From positions 192,845 to 256,844 of the forward strand of contig NZ_LSNE01000007.1 in the NCBI RefSeq assembly GCF_001565895.1: a stretch of 64,000 bases of DNA, given 5' to 3'. Under the pieces are notes generated by a model. That model was given only the letters and a program-made list of their open reading frames with translations, did no database searches and was not told where the DNA came from. A program made the position numbers and the translations under genes. Of the stretch, positions 27,998 to 37,541 are shown piece after piece. The stretch comes from Paraglaciecola hydrolytica (GTDB lineage: Bacteria > Pseudomonadota > Gammaproteobacteria > Enterobacterales > Alteromonadaceae). Numbering within the stretch: the stretch's first letter is position 1; every line of letters starts with the position of its first letter.

Positions 27998-29221
27998 TTA
28001 TCCAGCGAGTTGATGGCTAAATAGCTGGTATTCTAGCCCTGCTAAAATGGCAAGTTGCCTGAGATCTGAGTCATTAATCACATAGTCATCGCTTAGATTG
28101 AATAAATAAGCATGGATCTGTTTGACAGTATTACTATCGATAGGACTTAAAAAAGCTATAAGCAGGTAATCTGCACTGCTGTTAGGCACAGGGATCACAA
28201 AGGCATTTTGCTGTTTAGTCGCCTGTACAAAACGGTGTGACTTGATATTGATCGCCAGTACTGTGCTAAAAACCTGTTCTGATACTAAACGAATATCACA
28301 TAATTGCTCATGGTGTGCCTTGGCAAACGCGCCATTGTTTGCCACTAACTCTTGAAAACTTAAACTGCTCTTGGTGCAAGTGTCAGCCTTGCTATAAGCC
28401 AAACGCAATAGGGTTTTGTTTGGCCTGCTGTTGTTAGTTTGCATGCCATTGTTGGAGATGATTTTATCGTATGCTGGGGTGTTATTTTGCCAAGGCAACG
28501 AGCCGGCTAGTTGCTTGTTGTTATACACCACTAAGTAGATAGTTAAGCTTAGTACCACCAAGACAAGTAGGGGATAATACTTCGTTAGTTTAGTTTTGTT
28601 GTTGACTTGCTTGTTAGTACTTACTGTTGTTATGGGCTTTTTAATTAAGCTGTTGGTGTTGCTAGTGGGTAAATGTACTAAGGCTTGTTGCAGTGATGCT
28701 ACGTAAACTAATTGGGTTGCTTTAAGTTGGTCAATAGTCGCTGTATTTGCTGCATTCTCGCTAGCCTTAGGTAGGATAAAATGCATAGTAATATTACTTG
28801 GCCACTCAGCTATTTTACTTGCTGCACGTTCGATTTTTAAGGCCGTTTGTTCCACCGCTAATACGGTCTTTTCACTGGTATTCACTTCGCCAGTGGCACA
28901 AACAACCCAATCACCTGTTTGCGGTTGACCGTTGCCAAGCATGTCTTGTGCGTGGGCAGCATGGGCTAAATAAAAGGCCAATTGCCAGCTGTTCCCTTGA
29001 TCAATGGCTCCATCAATATTAACGCGATAAGACGAAGCACCAAAATCAGCTTCGATAATGCCAACGCCTTTTTTGACAAAATGATGATAGGCAGCACTGA
29101 TGGGGGAGACGGTTGAGGTGCCGTTAATGGATACCACAGAGCGAATGTCAGGATCTTGTGCATAGATCTTTTGAATGGCAACTAACCCTTGGGTGGTTGC
29201 CACCATGACATGTACTTTCAT
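27998..29221 (-). CDS. Membrane protein with a Lon-like Ser/Lys domain
   Basis: Not a recognised family; 407 residues. The N-terminal 155 residues resemble the proteolytic fold of Lon: VNIDGAIDQGNSWQLAFYL puts S78 where Lon has GPSAG, and ATGEVNTSEKTVLAVEQTALK puts K129 near the Lon catalytic Lys after its MTGEIT...GG region. FILPKAS matches the following strand. A membrane helix is at 216-233 and a roughly 165-residue domain follows outside. No ATPase domain. Third gene of the operon that starts at 31414. Ser-Lys protease activity is my inference from the pattern. Confidence 0.6.
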   Translation of the reverse strand: MKVHVMVATTQGLVAIQKIYAQDPDIRSVVSINGTSTVSPISAAYHHFVKKGVGIIEADFGASSYRVNIDGAIDQGNSWQLAFYLAHAAHAQDMLGNGQPQTGDWVVCATGEVNTSEKTVLAVEQTALKIERAASKIAEWPSNITMHFILPKASENAANTATIDQLKATQLVYVASLQQALVHLPTSNTNSLIKKPITTVSTNKQVNNKTKLTKYYPLLVLVVLSLTIYLVVYNNKQLAGSLPWQNNTPAYDKIISNNGMQTNNSRPNKTLLRLAYSKADTCTKSSLSFQELVANNGAFAKAHHEQLCDIRLVSEQVFSTVLAINIKSHRFVQATKQQNAFVIPVPNSSADYLLIAFLSPIDSNTVKQIHAYLFNLSDDYVINDSDLRQLAILAGLEYQLFSHQLAG

Positions 29222-29247
29222 TTAGTCGCCCTGTTTGCGCTGCTCTA

Positions 29248-29781
29248 TTAGGGCATTATGCTGATTTCCGCGTCCGCGTCGAGTAAGAGCTGCAAAGCTT
29301 TATCGCTTTGGTCAAATAAACACTGGCTGGCACCATCAATTAAGGGCGGAAATTCGATGCGCTCACACTGCTCGCCACTGATTACATTTAGCACCACAGG
29401 GTAGGCAGAATGAGAGTCAGTGGGGTGAGTAATGTGTAACAAGGCAAATATTTGGCTGTGCTCTACACTGTCGCGTTTAAATTTGAGGCTAAAATCTTGG
29501 TTTTGCCTAAGCGGCATTTCTTCCTTGCTACTGGCAGCAGCAAGAGCCTGACTTTGAGTAAAACGCTGGCACCTGACCAGCACCATATATTGTTTGCGCA
29601 GTGGCAGGCTGGCATTAATTTTTGCCATTAACTCTTTACTGTTAGAGGGCGCATGCTGACTGACCAAACGCATTAAATCGTTATATAAAACCGCAGGCTC
29701 TGAGCTAGTGTTATTCAGTTCTCGAAAAGCCACTTTTGCGATAAATAGGGCTTCTGCCGGTGTGGCAGCATTAGCTTGCAT
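29248..29781 (-). CDS. Unknown protein, middle gene of a three-gene operon
   Basis: Not recognised; 177 residues from ATG 29781, chosen because GGAG lies seven bases upstream (longer frames start inside the previous gene). No signal peptide or membrane helix; alpha-helical first half, then beta-type strands (SQIFALLHITHPTDS, VVLNVISGEQC). It overlaps the end of the upstream gene by 11 bases and precedes the Lon-like gene by 26 bases, so the three are translationally close. Confidence 0.65.
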   Translation of the reverse strand: MQANAATPAEALFIAKVAFRELNNTSSEPAVLYNDLMRLVSQHAPSNSKELMAKINASLPLRKQYMVLVRCQRFTQSQALAAASSKEEMPLRQNQDFSLKFKRDSVEHSQIFALLHITHPTDSHSAYPVVLNVISGEQCERIEFPPLIDGASQCLFDQSDKALQLLLDADAEISIMP

Positions 29782-31414
29782 GGTGATCTCCATAAAGTGT
29801 GTTAAATCTATGGCTGAATATGCAAACATCAGAGCTAAAAATGCGCGATAAGCTGCCTGAGGTTTCTGCCAATTGCTCAACTGCCTTGCCATGGGCTTGA
29901 GTCAGCTTTTGCAAACTTGTTATATGTTCAAAGGCGGCGAGGTAAATATCACCTTGTTCGCTGCTGGGTAATTGTTTAAAACCTGCTTTGTTATTTTTCT
30001 TAAAGGCTTGAGCGCTTAAATCGCACAAGTGCCTAAAAGGCGGGAATTGTAAACTCAGTTGTTTGCTTAGGCTGTGCCACGACTCACTTGATATGGCCTC
30101 ATGGGCTCTATGTTCAGCCAACCATTGGCCAATTTGTTGTAACTGCGCAGTTGGCAGTTGTTGTAACAGTTCAGCACAAGCGTATTCAGGCTCAATATTA
30201 AGTAATACATGCTGCAAACAGAGCTGGGTATTTTCTAGTGCTTTTGTCAGGCCGTCGATTTCGAGTTGATACATGGCGTAAGCTTGTACCGGCGGCTCGG
30301 CCAGTTTTTCAGTTAAGGTCGCAGCGGATTTTCGTTTGGCCTGTACTAAAACACTTTGCCATTTGGCAAAGACCTGCAAACGCATAAAAGACAGTAAAAA
30401 AGGTTTGATGTAAGGGGTATAGCTCACTAAAGGCTGCAGCCATTCGGCTTCTTCGATAGTGAGGCACTTGGGCATAATACACAGGGTTTTTACTTCGTCG
30501 AAAGTGGCCACATCGGCAAAAGCCAAGGTTTGCAACATTTCCCCTTTTTCATCATCAAATTGGCTGGCTACTACTTGCTCAGGATTAACCTCACCTTGCT
30601 CGGCCTGCTGACCAAAACTGGCAGCAAAGTTTACAGCCTGTTGGCTGCTGACAATATGCATGGCACTGATGGCATCCAGGGCATCAAATAAGGCGGTTGA
30701 ATACAATACATAACTTTGTGCTTGCTCATCAGCGCAGGCATCTTGCCAAAAGGTGATGATGTGAGTGTCATCTAAAGTGCTTGGGCTAATACCATTGCTG
30801 TTTAACCAGTTTTCAAAATAACGATAGCGGGTTTGAATTTGCGCTTCGGGTAGGTGCTCTTTTAAAAATTGGTAGATGCTTTGTTGAATGAGTCTGGCAA
30901 CTTGGTCGATGTCTTTATCATTGCCGCCAAATAAAGTGTTGTGCAGGTGAGTGAGCAAACTCGGATCCACCGTCACAATAAACTCCATCAATACGGCTAA
31001 TACCCCCACTCTGGCCGGTGAAATGTTAAAGCTTTTACTGCCAGCGCCTTTGCCAATGTTCAGGCTTAAATAATCGCTGGTGATTGCCACTTGTCCTGCC
31101 TCACCTTGCCACGGCTGACTAAAAGCTAAGCGGCAGCGTTGAGGACTATGGGCTTCATCTAGCCAAAAAAACGCTTCTAATTGAGTGGCACCACGGCGCG
31201 CAGGGCAGGCATTAACAATAGCCCAGCACAGGTAAACTAGCTCGAGGCTAGCCTTGCTGTAGTTGCGGCAACAAATATATTGTTTAACTTTGTTGATGTC
31301 TTGGTCGCTGTATTTTTGCCCATAGCGGCCTTGTGCCTGACTTAAACCGGCAAAAATACTGCGTAAACTATCACTGACCCCAAATCTGGCCGTCGTAGGC
31401 ATAGTGCTTGTCAT
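29771..31414 (-). CDS. Unknown protein, first gene of a three-gene operon
   Basis: Not recognised; about 547 residues, mostly alpha-helical and soluble, without signal peptide. A mixed N-terminal domain (about 1-150) is followed by helical regions, with Gln/Leu-rich helices at about 370-470. Start is uncertain: ATG 31414, or TTG 31444 further upstream. It shares strand and overlap with the two following genes and is probably the scaffold or sensor of the unit. Confidence 0.62.
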   Translation of the reverse strand: MTSTMPTTARFGVSDSLRSIFAGLSQAQGRYGQKYSDQDINKVKQYICCRNYSKASLELVYLCWAIVNACPARRGATQLEAFFWLDEAHSPQRCRLAFSQPWQGEAGQVAITSDYLSLNIGKGAGSKSFNISPARVGVLAVLMEFIVTVDPSLLTHLHNTLFGGNDKDIDQVARLIQQSIYQFLKEHLPEAQIQTRYRYFENWLNSNGISPSTLDDTHIITFWQDACADEQAQSYVLYSTALFDALDAISAMHIVSSQQAVNFAASFGQQAEQGEVNPEQVVASQFDDEKGEMLQTLAFADVATFDEVKTLCIMPKCLTIEEAEWLQPLVSYTPYIKPFLLSFMRLQVFAKWQSVLVQAKRKSAATLTEKLAEPPVQAYAMYQLEIDGLTKALENTQLCLQHVLLNIEPEYACAELLQQLPTAQLQQIGQWLAEHRAHEAISSESWHSLSKQLSLQFPPFRHLCDLSAQAFKKNNKAGFKQLPSSEQGDIYLAAFEHITSLQKLTQAHGKAVEQLAETSGSLSRIFSSDVCIFSHRFNTLYGDHHAS

Positions 31415-31658
31415 TCTAACTAAGTTGCTCTCCACTCTATCCAAATAGGCAAAAAATTCAATGTCTTATCTTGCACCATGGAAAAAATATAAAGTTTACA
31501 GTGAGGTAATAAGTAGTCAAACTGGCGAACGTTTTTTGAGCAAAAATCGAGTGTGTTAGCAGAACTTTAATTCTGCGACCTTTTCATCACTTGTATTTTA
31601 AACTTTCTGCATTTGTCAGATACAAACAAGTGTGTGTTGGCTTTAAAGGTAAAACCTC

Positions 31659-32702
31659 ATGTCAAAAAAGAAACAGGTATTTAGAATAGTGTTGCTAAGT
31701 GCAACCATAATTTCCATGTTTTTTGTGCCGTGGGTATTAGTCAAAGCGTGGATTTTACCTCTGCCCGCAACGGTGCAGGCGCAAGTTGATGAAGCCATTG
31801 GTCATGGCTTAGATGGTATGATCGTCTATGTGGATAAAGCGGGTCAGCCTCCCGAGTTTTATGCCGCTGGTTGGCACGACCGAGATATACAAATTCCTGC
31901 CAATCCCCACGCTCTGTTCAAAATTGCCAGTATCAGTAAGTTATACGATGCCGTGGCTATTACCAAATTAATCAGTGCCAAACGCTTGTCGTTGGATGGC
32001 ACCCTTGCTGAGTATTTTCCGGAATTGGTGGGCAGAATTGAGTATGCGGATAAAATCACCTTGGGCTTAATGGTGCAACATCGCAGTGGTATTCCTAATT
32101 TAACCGAATCTCCCGACTTTTGGTCAAACCCACCCAACAGCAGTGAAGAAGCCCTAGCTTTAGTGCTGGATAAACCGGCTAACTTTAAACCGGATGCAGA
32201 TTATGAATATTCCAATACCAATTATTTATTGATTTCCGAACTGATTAACAAGGTCTTGGCTTATGACAACTTCCAATATTACCAACAAGAAATTCTAGAG
32301 CCTCTTGGCTTGCAGCATACTTTTGGCTCGATTAATGATGTCAACCTAGACGATGTGATGAGTGGTTATTATGTTGGCATAGAAGAAGATTTAAAGGCCT
32401 CTGAGTATGGGTCTAGGATCACCTCGATGATCGCGTCAGCACAGGATGTGGGGATATTTTTGCGAGCCTTAAACGATGGTTCGGTGTTTGCTGAAGGTGA
32501 ACGGGAAATCTATTCTTCCATTTACGTTTACGAACATACTGGCTGGGTACCGGGTTATCAAAGTATTGCCAAATACCACCAAGATATTGATACCGTGGTT
32601 ATTCAATTTAACAATACCACTGGCGGCTATCATTGGAATACCGCTGAGATTGTGTACAACCGCATAGTAAAAATTTTACACAGGGAATTGAAACATGAAT
32701 AA
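31659..32702 (+). CDS. Membrane-anchored serine hydrolase, beta-lactamase class C type
   Basis: 347 residues. An N-terminal helix (about 8-30) anchors it or acts as signal. Penicillin-binding fold motifs: SISK (S91, K94), YSN (184-186) and HTG (293-295) replacing the usual KTG. Acts as a beta-lactamase-type esterase, peptidase or carboxypeptidase; substrate unknown. Its last eight bases overlap the next gene (ATGAATAA), so the two are coupled. Confidence 0.88.
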   Translation: MSKKKQVFRIVLLSATIISMFFVPWVLVKAWILPLPATVQAQVDEAIGHGLDGMIVYVDKAGQPPEFYAAGWHDRDIQIPANPHALFKIASISKLYDAVAITKLISAKRLSLDGTLAEYFPELVGRIEYADKITLGLMVQHRSGIPNLTESPDFWSNPPNSSEEALALVLDKPANFKPDADYEYSNTNYLLISELINKVLAYDNFQYYQQEILEPLGLQHTFGSINDVNLDDVMSGYYVGIEEDLKASEYGSRITSMIASAQDVGIFLRALNDGSVFAEGEREIYSSIYVYEHTGWVPGYQSIAKYHQDIDTVVIQFNNTTGGYHWNTAEIVYNRIVKILHRELKHE

Positions 32703-33597
32703 GTCGATAAATTATCTGTTACTTGTATTAAGTCTTTTTTATGCCGCTCAGTGTCAATCTCAAGCTGCTTGGCTTTCTACCCCCGAGAGTATTGAGCAGT
32801 TTCGCGATCAGGTTGAATCTTTTAAACCTGCTACAACTAACATTCCGTTGGCGAGTGTTAAAGATATCAAGCTCAAGTTAGACCAACGGGATATCGCAAT
32901 TCGCGTTTATAAGCCGAGCACTAAAGGCCCTTCACCCGTGCTGATCTATGTGCATGGTGCCTGTTGGGTTGCTGGTAGCCTAGATAGTCATGATGAAGTT
33001 TCTCGTTATTTAGCCAAAGAAAGTAATGTCACTGTGGTGGCCATCGATTATCGACTCGCACCTGAGTTTAAATATCCTGCTGCCCACAATGATGTCTATG
33101 ACGCGGTAAAATGGATTTGGGACAATGCAAAGAGTTTAGACATCGATCGCACAAAATTTGCTATTAGTGGTGAAAGCACAGGTGCGTATTTTGCGGCAGC
33201 AACATCCATAAGAGCTTTGCAAGAAACTGATGCCCCTAAAATAGTCTTTCAGTTGCTGGTTTATGCCGCCTTAGATGGCGGCGGTTCGTCTTGGACAGAA
33301 TGTAAAGAGCAGTACTTTGCGCAGGAAACGGACAGCAGAAGTGATGTTGGCTCGCCACTTTGGGCATCAAGCTTAGCGGGTTTACCAACTACATTTAATA
33401 TATTTGGTCAGTATGAGAATTCGCGAGCGGAAGAAGAATTGTTTATCCGAAAATTAGCTGAGCAAGGTGTTTCAACCCACAGTTTTATGAATAAAGATGT
33501 TGGCCATGATGTGGTTAAGTGGCTTAGTGTCACTGGTGATTTAAAGGCGCACAAAAAAGCAGTGGAATATATTAAAACGGGTTTTGGCCTCGAATAA
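32695..33597 (+). CDS. Secreted alpha/beta hydrolase (esterase/lipase-like)
   Basis: 300 residues with a signal peptide (about 1-24). Nucleophile S161 in GESTG, oxyanion motif HGACW (87-91) in place of HGGGW, and H271 in VGHDVV. The expected acid, usually an Asp in DPLRDEG, aligns with E241 in YENSRAEEE, so the triad may use Glu or differ. Related to the hormone-sensitive-lipase type of esterases. Overlaps the serine hydrolase gene by eight bases; the pair may act on one compound. Confidence 0.83.
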   Translation: MNKSINYLLLVLSLFYAAQCQSQAAWLSTPESIEQFRDQVESFKPATTNIPLASVKDIKLKLDQRDIAIRVYKPSTKGPSPVLIYVHGACWVAGSLDSHDEVSRYLAKESNVTVVAIDYRLAPEFKYPAAHNDVYDAVKWIWDNAKSLDIDRTKFAISGESTGAYFAAATSIRALQETDAPKIVFQLLVYAALDGGGSSWTECKEQYFAQETDSRSDVGSPLWASSLAGLPTTFNIFGQYENSRAEEELFIRKLAEQGVSTHSFMNKDVGHDVVKWLSVTGDLKAHKKAVEYIKTGFGLE

Positions 33598-33623
33598 AAT
33601 TAACGACTAAAAGGATGTGGGTA

Positions 33624-34076
33624 ATGGATGGAAGTACTCAACTTAAAATTGCAGCGACCCTCAGTTTTATTGCTGCATTGTTGCATGTGGCCATTGTCAT
33701 TGGTGGGCCGGCTTGGTATCGGTTTTTTGGGGCAGGTGAAGGCATGGCACAACTTGCAAAATCCGGCAGTATGCAACCAATCATTATTACTTTGGGCATT
33801 GCTGTCATTCTTTTTGTTTTTGGTTTGTATGCCTTATCGGGCGCAGGTGTAATTGTAAAACTGCCCTTGTTAAAACTAGGACTGGTATTTATTACGGCTA
33901 TTTATCTGCTGCGCGGCATCGCAGGTTTAGTGTTGCCCTTTGTCTCTAAACATCCTGCGATTAGCCAAAACTCCACGACATTCTGGTTAGTGAGTTCAGT
34001 GATTTGTTGTGTTTTTGGGCTGTTTTATTTTTTGGGTACTAAGAATAGTTGGGAGGGTTTATCAATTACTCAATAA
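33624..34076 (+). CDS. Small four-helix membrane protein
   Basis: 150 residues from ATG 33624, which has AAGGA nine bases upstream; an earlier in-frame ATG at 33615 has no spacing for a site. Four hydrophobic helices (about 6-26, 47-70, 77-98, 115-135). Not recognised. It follows the hydrolase gene by 26 bases and may be in the same transcript. Confidence 0.75.
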   Translation: MDGSTQLKIAATLSFIAALLHVAIVIGGPAWYRFFGAGEGMAQLAKSGSMQPIIITLGIAVILFVFGLYALSGAGVIVKLPLLKLGLVFITAIYLLRGIAGLVLPFVSKHPAISQNSTTFWLVSSVICCVFGLFYFLGTKNSWEGLSITQ

Positions 34077-34215
34077 ATACTACGAGTTGTTTTGTAAAAA
34101 ATGAGACACGTTTTATCTTTTTATGAAACAGGAGTCGAACTAGTAAAAGTTAGGAGCGAAAGTTATCCATTGTAGAGCACCGATAAAAGAATAAATTGGA
34201 GACTGGATAGTCAAC

Positions 34216-34238
34216 AAAGCAGCCATTTGGACTGCTTT
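34216..34238. other. Short hairpin near the end of the barrel gene
   Basis: AAAGCAG and CTGCTTT arms with a 9-base loop lie between the convergent genes ending at 34076 and 34296. It may act as a weak bidirectional terminator; no T run. Confidence 0.35.
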
Positions 34239-34295
34239 AAGTTGTAAGCTAATTAGGAAAGATGAAAGCTAAAATAACTTAGTTGTAGACATTGT

Positions 34296-34850
34296 TTAGA
34301 ACAAATAGGACACCGTTAAAGCGCCAGACATCGCAACATAAGTTCCTGTGGCATAAAAATAATCTTCATATTTATCTGCCTGACGTAAATTTAATACAAA
34401 GTCTAAAGCGACAGGGCCCCAGTTATAACCTAAACCTCCGCCAAGTTGAAATCCTGAAAAAGTATCGTTTTCATTTTCAAAACTCCATTTGTCAGAGAAG
34501 AAACCACCTCCACCATAGCCTCTAAAGCCTTTTTCAGAGAAACCGACACCGCCGTAGGCCATCAAGTCATAGCCTTTACTGTCTAAATTGGAAAAGTCAT
34601 CATTTTCTAATGAAAAATAAGTCGCTCTGATTTGGAAGTGATTATTAAATGCATAAGCAGCTGCTAAATTAAAACCGGAAAAATTGAAATCATCGTTAGT
34701 ACTGTCTTCATCATTTACTACCACAAAGGCATAAGAGCCAATACCCACACTCCAATTTTTTTCATGAGCAGAATTCATTTCTTGGGCATTGACTTGCGCG
34801 CCGAGTAATAAAGTAGGTAAGAGTAGTGTTCCCTGTATTATTTTTAACAT
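34296..34850 (-). CDS. Outer-membrane beta-barrel protein, OmpW/OmpA-barrel-like
   Basis: 184 residues from ATG 34850 with AGGAAAAT upstream. Signal peptide ends near QVNAQE. Eight-strand type barrel pattern with Gly-rich strands (YGGVGFSEKGFRGYGGGGFF, LGGGLGYNWG) and a final SGALTVSYLF aromatic C-terminus. An outer-membrane protein of the small-porin-like group; ligand unknown. Monocistronic on the minus strand. Confidence 0.78.
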   Translation of the reverse strand: MLKIIQGTLLLPTLLLGAQVNAQEMNSAHEKNWSVGIGSYAFVVVNDEDSTNDDFNFSGFNLAAAYAFNNHFQIRATYFSLENDDFSNLDSKGYDLMAYGGVGFSEKGFRGYGGGGFFSDKWSFENENDTFSGFQLGGGLGYNWGPVALDFVLNLRQADKYEDYFYATGTYVAMSGALTVSYLF

Positions 34851-35144
34851 TATTTTCCTATTAATTAATTTTGTCGTAGAGGTTTTGTTTGGTCTTGCAT
34901 AAGTAGGTTTTACCTTGCTGATTGCAACATAGTACAAGCTACTTGCATCATAACTGCTAGCGTAATTATTTGTCCATTAGCATGATGAATTTGCTCAAAA
35001 AAGCCAATGCGCTGGATCAAGCAATTTTCTATATAGCTTTGCTTTAATCTAAAAATATCCTGTAACTATCTTTTTGGCGGACTAATGCCAAACATTATCA
35101 CTCCTGCTAAGCTTGAGCGTTTTATTTAACCTAGGAAACATCAA

Positions 35145-36110
35145 ATGTTACTGGCAATTTTGGCCTTGGTATGTGGTTTGGCTTTGTTAGTGTGGAGTGC
35201 TGATCGTTTTGTGGATGGTGCAGCGTCAGCGGCTAATTATGGCGGCATGCCGCCCTTATTAATTGGCATGCTGGTGGTCGGTTTTGGCACCTCGGCACCG
35301 GAAATGGTGGTGTCTGCCATGGCTGCTGCTGATGGCAATCCAGCTTTGGCGCTGGGTAATGCCTATGGTTCAAATATTACCAATATTGCCTTGATCATTG
35401 GTTTGGTTGCCTTACTCAGCCCGATTAATGTGCACTCACAAGTCCTTAAAAAAGAGCTACCTTTATTACTGCTTATTACGCTGTTTGCCGGCTGGCAATT
35501 ATTTGATCATCAATTAAGCCGCACCGACGGATGGTGTTTACTGGCTGTGTTTGTGGCGGTGATGAGTTGGTCTGTGTGGCAGGGAATGCGTAATCCACAA
35601 GATCCACTAGCCAACGATATGATTAATGAAGTCAGTACCAACAGCATGAGTCTAAAACAAGCGCTAGTCTGGTTGGTAGTTGGCTTGATCTTGCTCATCG
35701 TGGCTTCTCGGTTTTTGGTCTATGGTGCTGTGTATATTGCACAAGACTTAGGGGTAAGTGATTTAGTGATTGGTTTAACTGTGGTGGCCGTTGGTACTTC
35801 ATTACCCGAACTGGCCTCTTCGTTAATGGCGATTAAAAAGGGTCAGCACGATATCGCCTTAGGTAACATTATTGGCTCAAATTTATTTAACACCTTGGCT
35901 GTGGTGGGTATCGCCGTTTTGATTGAACCTATGCCTGTCGATAGCGTTATTCTAAGCCGCGACTGGACATTGATGTTTGGTTTAACACTTGCCTTGTTGA
36001 TCTTGGGGATTGGCTTTAAAAAAGCAGGGCGGATAAACCGCCTAGAAGGTGCACTGCTGCTGACGGTATTTTGTGTTTATACCGCTTACTTGATCAGTAG
36101 TGCCTTTTAA
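35145..36110 (+). CDS. Calcium/sodium antiporter (CaCA, YrbG-like)
   Basis: 321 residues, about ten helices in two inverted repeats. The alpha repeats carry GTSAPEMVVSAMAA plus GNAYGSNITNIALI (first) and GTSLPELASSLMAI plus GNIIGSNLFNTLAV (second), the ion-binding signature of K+-independent Ca/Na exchangers. Inner-membrane. TAGGAAAC precedes the ATG. Alone in its transcription unit. Confidence 0.94.
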   Translation: MLLAILALVCGLALLVWSADRFVDGAASAANYGGMPPLLIGMLVVGFGTSAPEMVVSAMAAADGNPALALGNAYGSNITNIALIIGLVALLSPINVHSQVLKKELPLLLLITLFAGWQLFDHQLSRTDGWCLLAVFVAVMSWSVWQGMRNPQDPLANDMINEVSTNSMSLKQALVWLVVGLILLIVASRFLVYGAVYIAQDLGVSDLVIGLTVVAVGTSLPELASSLMAIKKGQHDIALGNIIGSNLFNTLAVVGIAVLIEPMPVDSVILSRDWTLMFGLTLALLILGIGFKKAGRINRLEGALLLTVFCVYTAYLISSAF

Positions 36111-36121
36111 TTTATGGATTT

Positions 36122-36141
36122 TTGGCAGTTTTTACTGCCAA
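36122..36141. terminator. Hairpin between convergent genes
   Basis: TTGGCAGT/ACTGCCAA arms with a TTTT loop between the antiporter stop at 36110 and the transglycosylase stop at 36169. T run absent, so strength uncertain. Confidence 0.5.
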
Positions 36142-36168
36142 CTTAAATTATTGAGTCAGATTATCCAC

Positions 36169-37092
36169 TCAGTCAAATATCGCCTCCCAGCTGGCGACTT
36201 TTTGCTGTTTACTGCCATAGGCTGGTGGTGATTGTTGTGAGTCCAGTTGTGCAAAATTACGCACTGTTCCTACGATACTTACACCCATATTCCATGAGTC
36301 TTGACTGGCCATTAAATTGGCTGAATAGTCATCCATAGGTTTTTGCTTTTTAGGCCCCAATATGCGGGTTAAGTTATGTACCCTGAGTTGTTGTAGCTCA
36401 TCAATACGCCCTTCGTTAGCTGCCACATTAAGCATAGTCGCTGGTTTATTTGTGATGTTCTGCACGCTTGAAGAATTGAGTTGTGCAGCACTTGTTTCGT
36501 CTTGAGCCATTTGCTGCGCGTAAGACAAACGCCCTCTATTTCTTAGTTCAGTATGGGCATAAACAGCCTTGGTTTGCTGAGCCAATAGGGGGCTGTCAGC
36601 TTCTTGTTGATAACGCTGGGCATAGAGTTTTACTTTATTGACATAATTGTGAGTGGCGGGAATAACTCTCAGTTGTCCGTTAGGCCGTTTTACTGCCGAG
36701 CCACCGTTATAATGGGACAGCGCTATATCCAATTTCCCCTGATATTGCTCAAGTAATTGTTTGATATAGGCCACGCCCACACGAATATTAATCTGTGGTT
36801 GATACAAGTCGTGACTAGCCACATTAAAGCCGTTTTTGGCAGTGGCGGGCATAATTTGCATCACCCCTTTGGCGCCTGCATGACTGAGTGCCATTGGATT
36901 AAAATCCGACTCCACTTTGGCGATGGCGAGTACCAAAGCCGGCTCCACATTTTGTTTAAGTGCCTCATCAATTAACATTTGTTGAATATCTTGTTGGGAC
37001 AACCCTGCTGCCATGGTGTTAAAACTCAGCACACTGGCCAAGATGAGTGACAGTAAAATCTGAACTTTTAATCGAGAAAAGTGAAAATTCAT
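36169..37092 (-). CDS. Soluble/periplasmic lytic transglycosylase (SLT)
   Basis: 307 residues from ATG 37092, which has GGAG eight bases upstream and overlaps the stop of the previous gene (ATGA). Signal peptide to about residue 30. SLT domain: VLAIAKVESDFNP with catalytic E61, AGAKGVMQIMPATA, and ALSHYNGGSAVK. It cleaves murein glycan strands. The C-terminal half (about 150-307) is not recognised. Coupled to the MotB-like gene, so it probably opens murein for the complex encoded here. Confidence 0.9.
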   Translation of the reverse strand: MNFHFSRLKVQILLSLILASVLSFNTMAAGLSQQDIQQMLIDEALKQNVEPALVLAIAKVESDFNPMALSHAGAKGVMQIMPATAKNGFNVASHDLYQPQINIRVGVAYIKQLLEQYQGKLDIALSHYNGGSAVKRPNGQLRVIPATHNYVNKVKLYAQRYQQEADSPLLAQQTKAVYAHTELRNRGRLSYAQQMAQDETSAAQLNSSSVQNITNKPATMLNVAANEGRIDELQQLRVHNLTRILGPKKQKPMDDYSANLMASQDSWNMGVSIVGTVRNFAQLDSQQSPPAYGSKQQKVASWEAIFD

Positions 37093-37541
37093 GGCTGTTG
37101 CTCCAGTAAGTTTTGCCATTCCTGGGTGAGTAGGGTGATGGACAAAGAGGGGTGATTAATTTTATGGCGAATGTTGATGACCTCAGCAAAACTTAAGGTT
37201 TGCTCTACTGCCAATACTACTGGCGTAGCAGTTTGTAGCCGACTGAGCACCACGGGTTGTAGTTGTTGATCGATAAAACGGCCCTGATAAAAAAAGATAA
37301 ATTGAGTATCACTTACTGCGGAAGTGGTTTTTGCTTGTTTGTTAGCCTCTTTAATTTGTACTTTTTGTGAGTCATCAGTTGCTACTTTGTCGACTTGCTT
37401 TACTTTTAACTCCTTGTTTTGTGACGGCATTTGTACTGACAACAAGGCGACGATCAATAAGGCAAAAAAGGCCATGGATAAACCTAATGCCACCTCTGTC
37501 ATGGCTTGTGAGCTGGTATCGTAAGAAGGTTGGTTGTGCAT
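37089..37541 (-). CDS. MotB/ExbD-like single-pass protein
   Basis: 150 residues from ATG 37541 (GGAG seven bases upstream). Short cytoplasmic tail, then a helix at 17-37 with an acidic E16 at its start (MTEVALGLSMAFFALLIVALLS), and a periplasmic domain that has VVLAVEQTLSFAEV. This layout resembles MotB/ExbD/TolR stator subunits, with Glu in place of the usual Asp. No OmpA domain is visible. Assignment is by pattern only. Confidence 0.5.
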   Translation of the reverse strand: MHNQPSYDTSSQAMTEVALGLSMAFFALLIVALLSVQMPSQNKELKVKQVDKVATDDSQKVQIKEANKQAKTTSAVSDTQFIFFYQGRFIDQQLQPVVLSRLQTATPVVLAVEQTLSFAEVINIRHKINHPSLSITLLTQEWQNLLEQQP

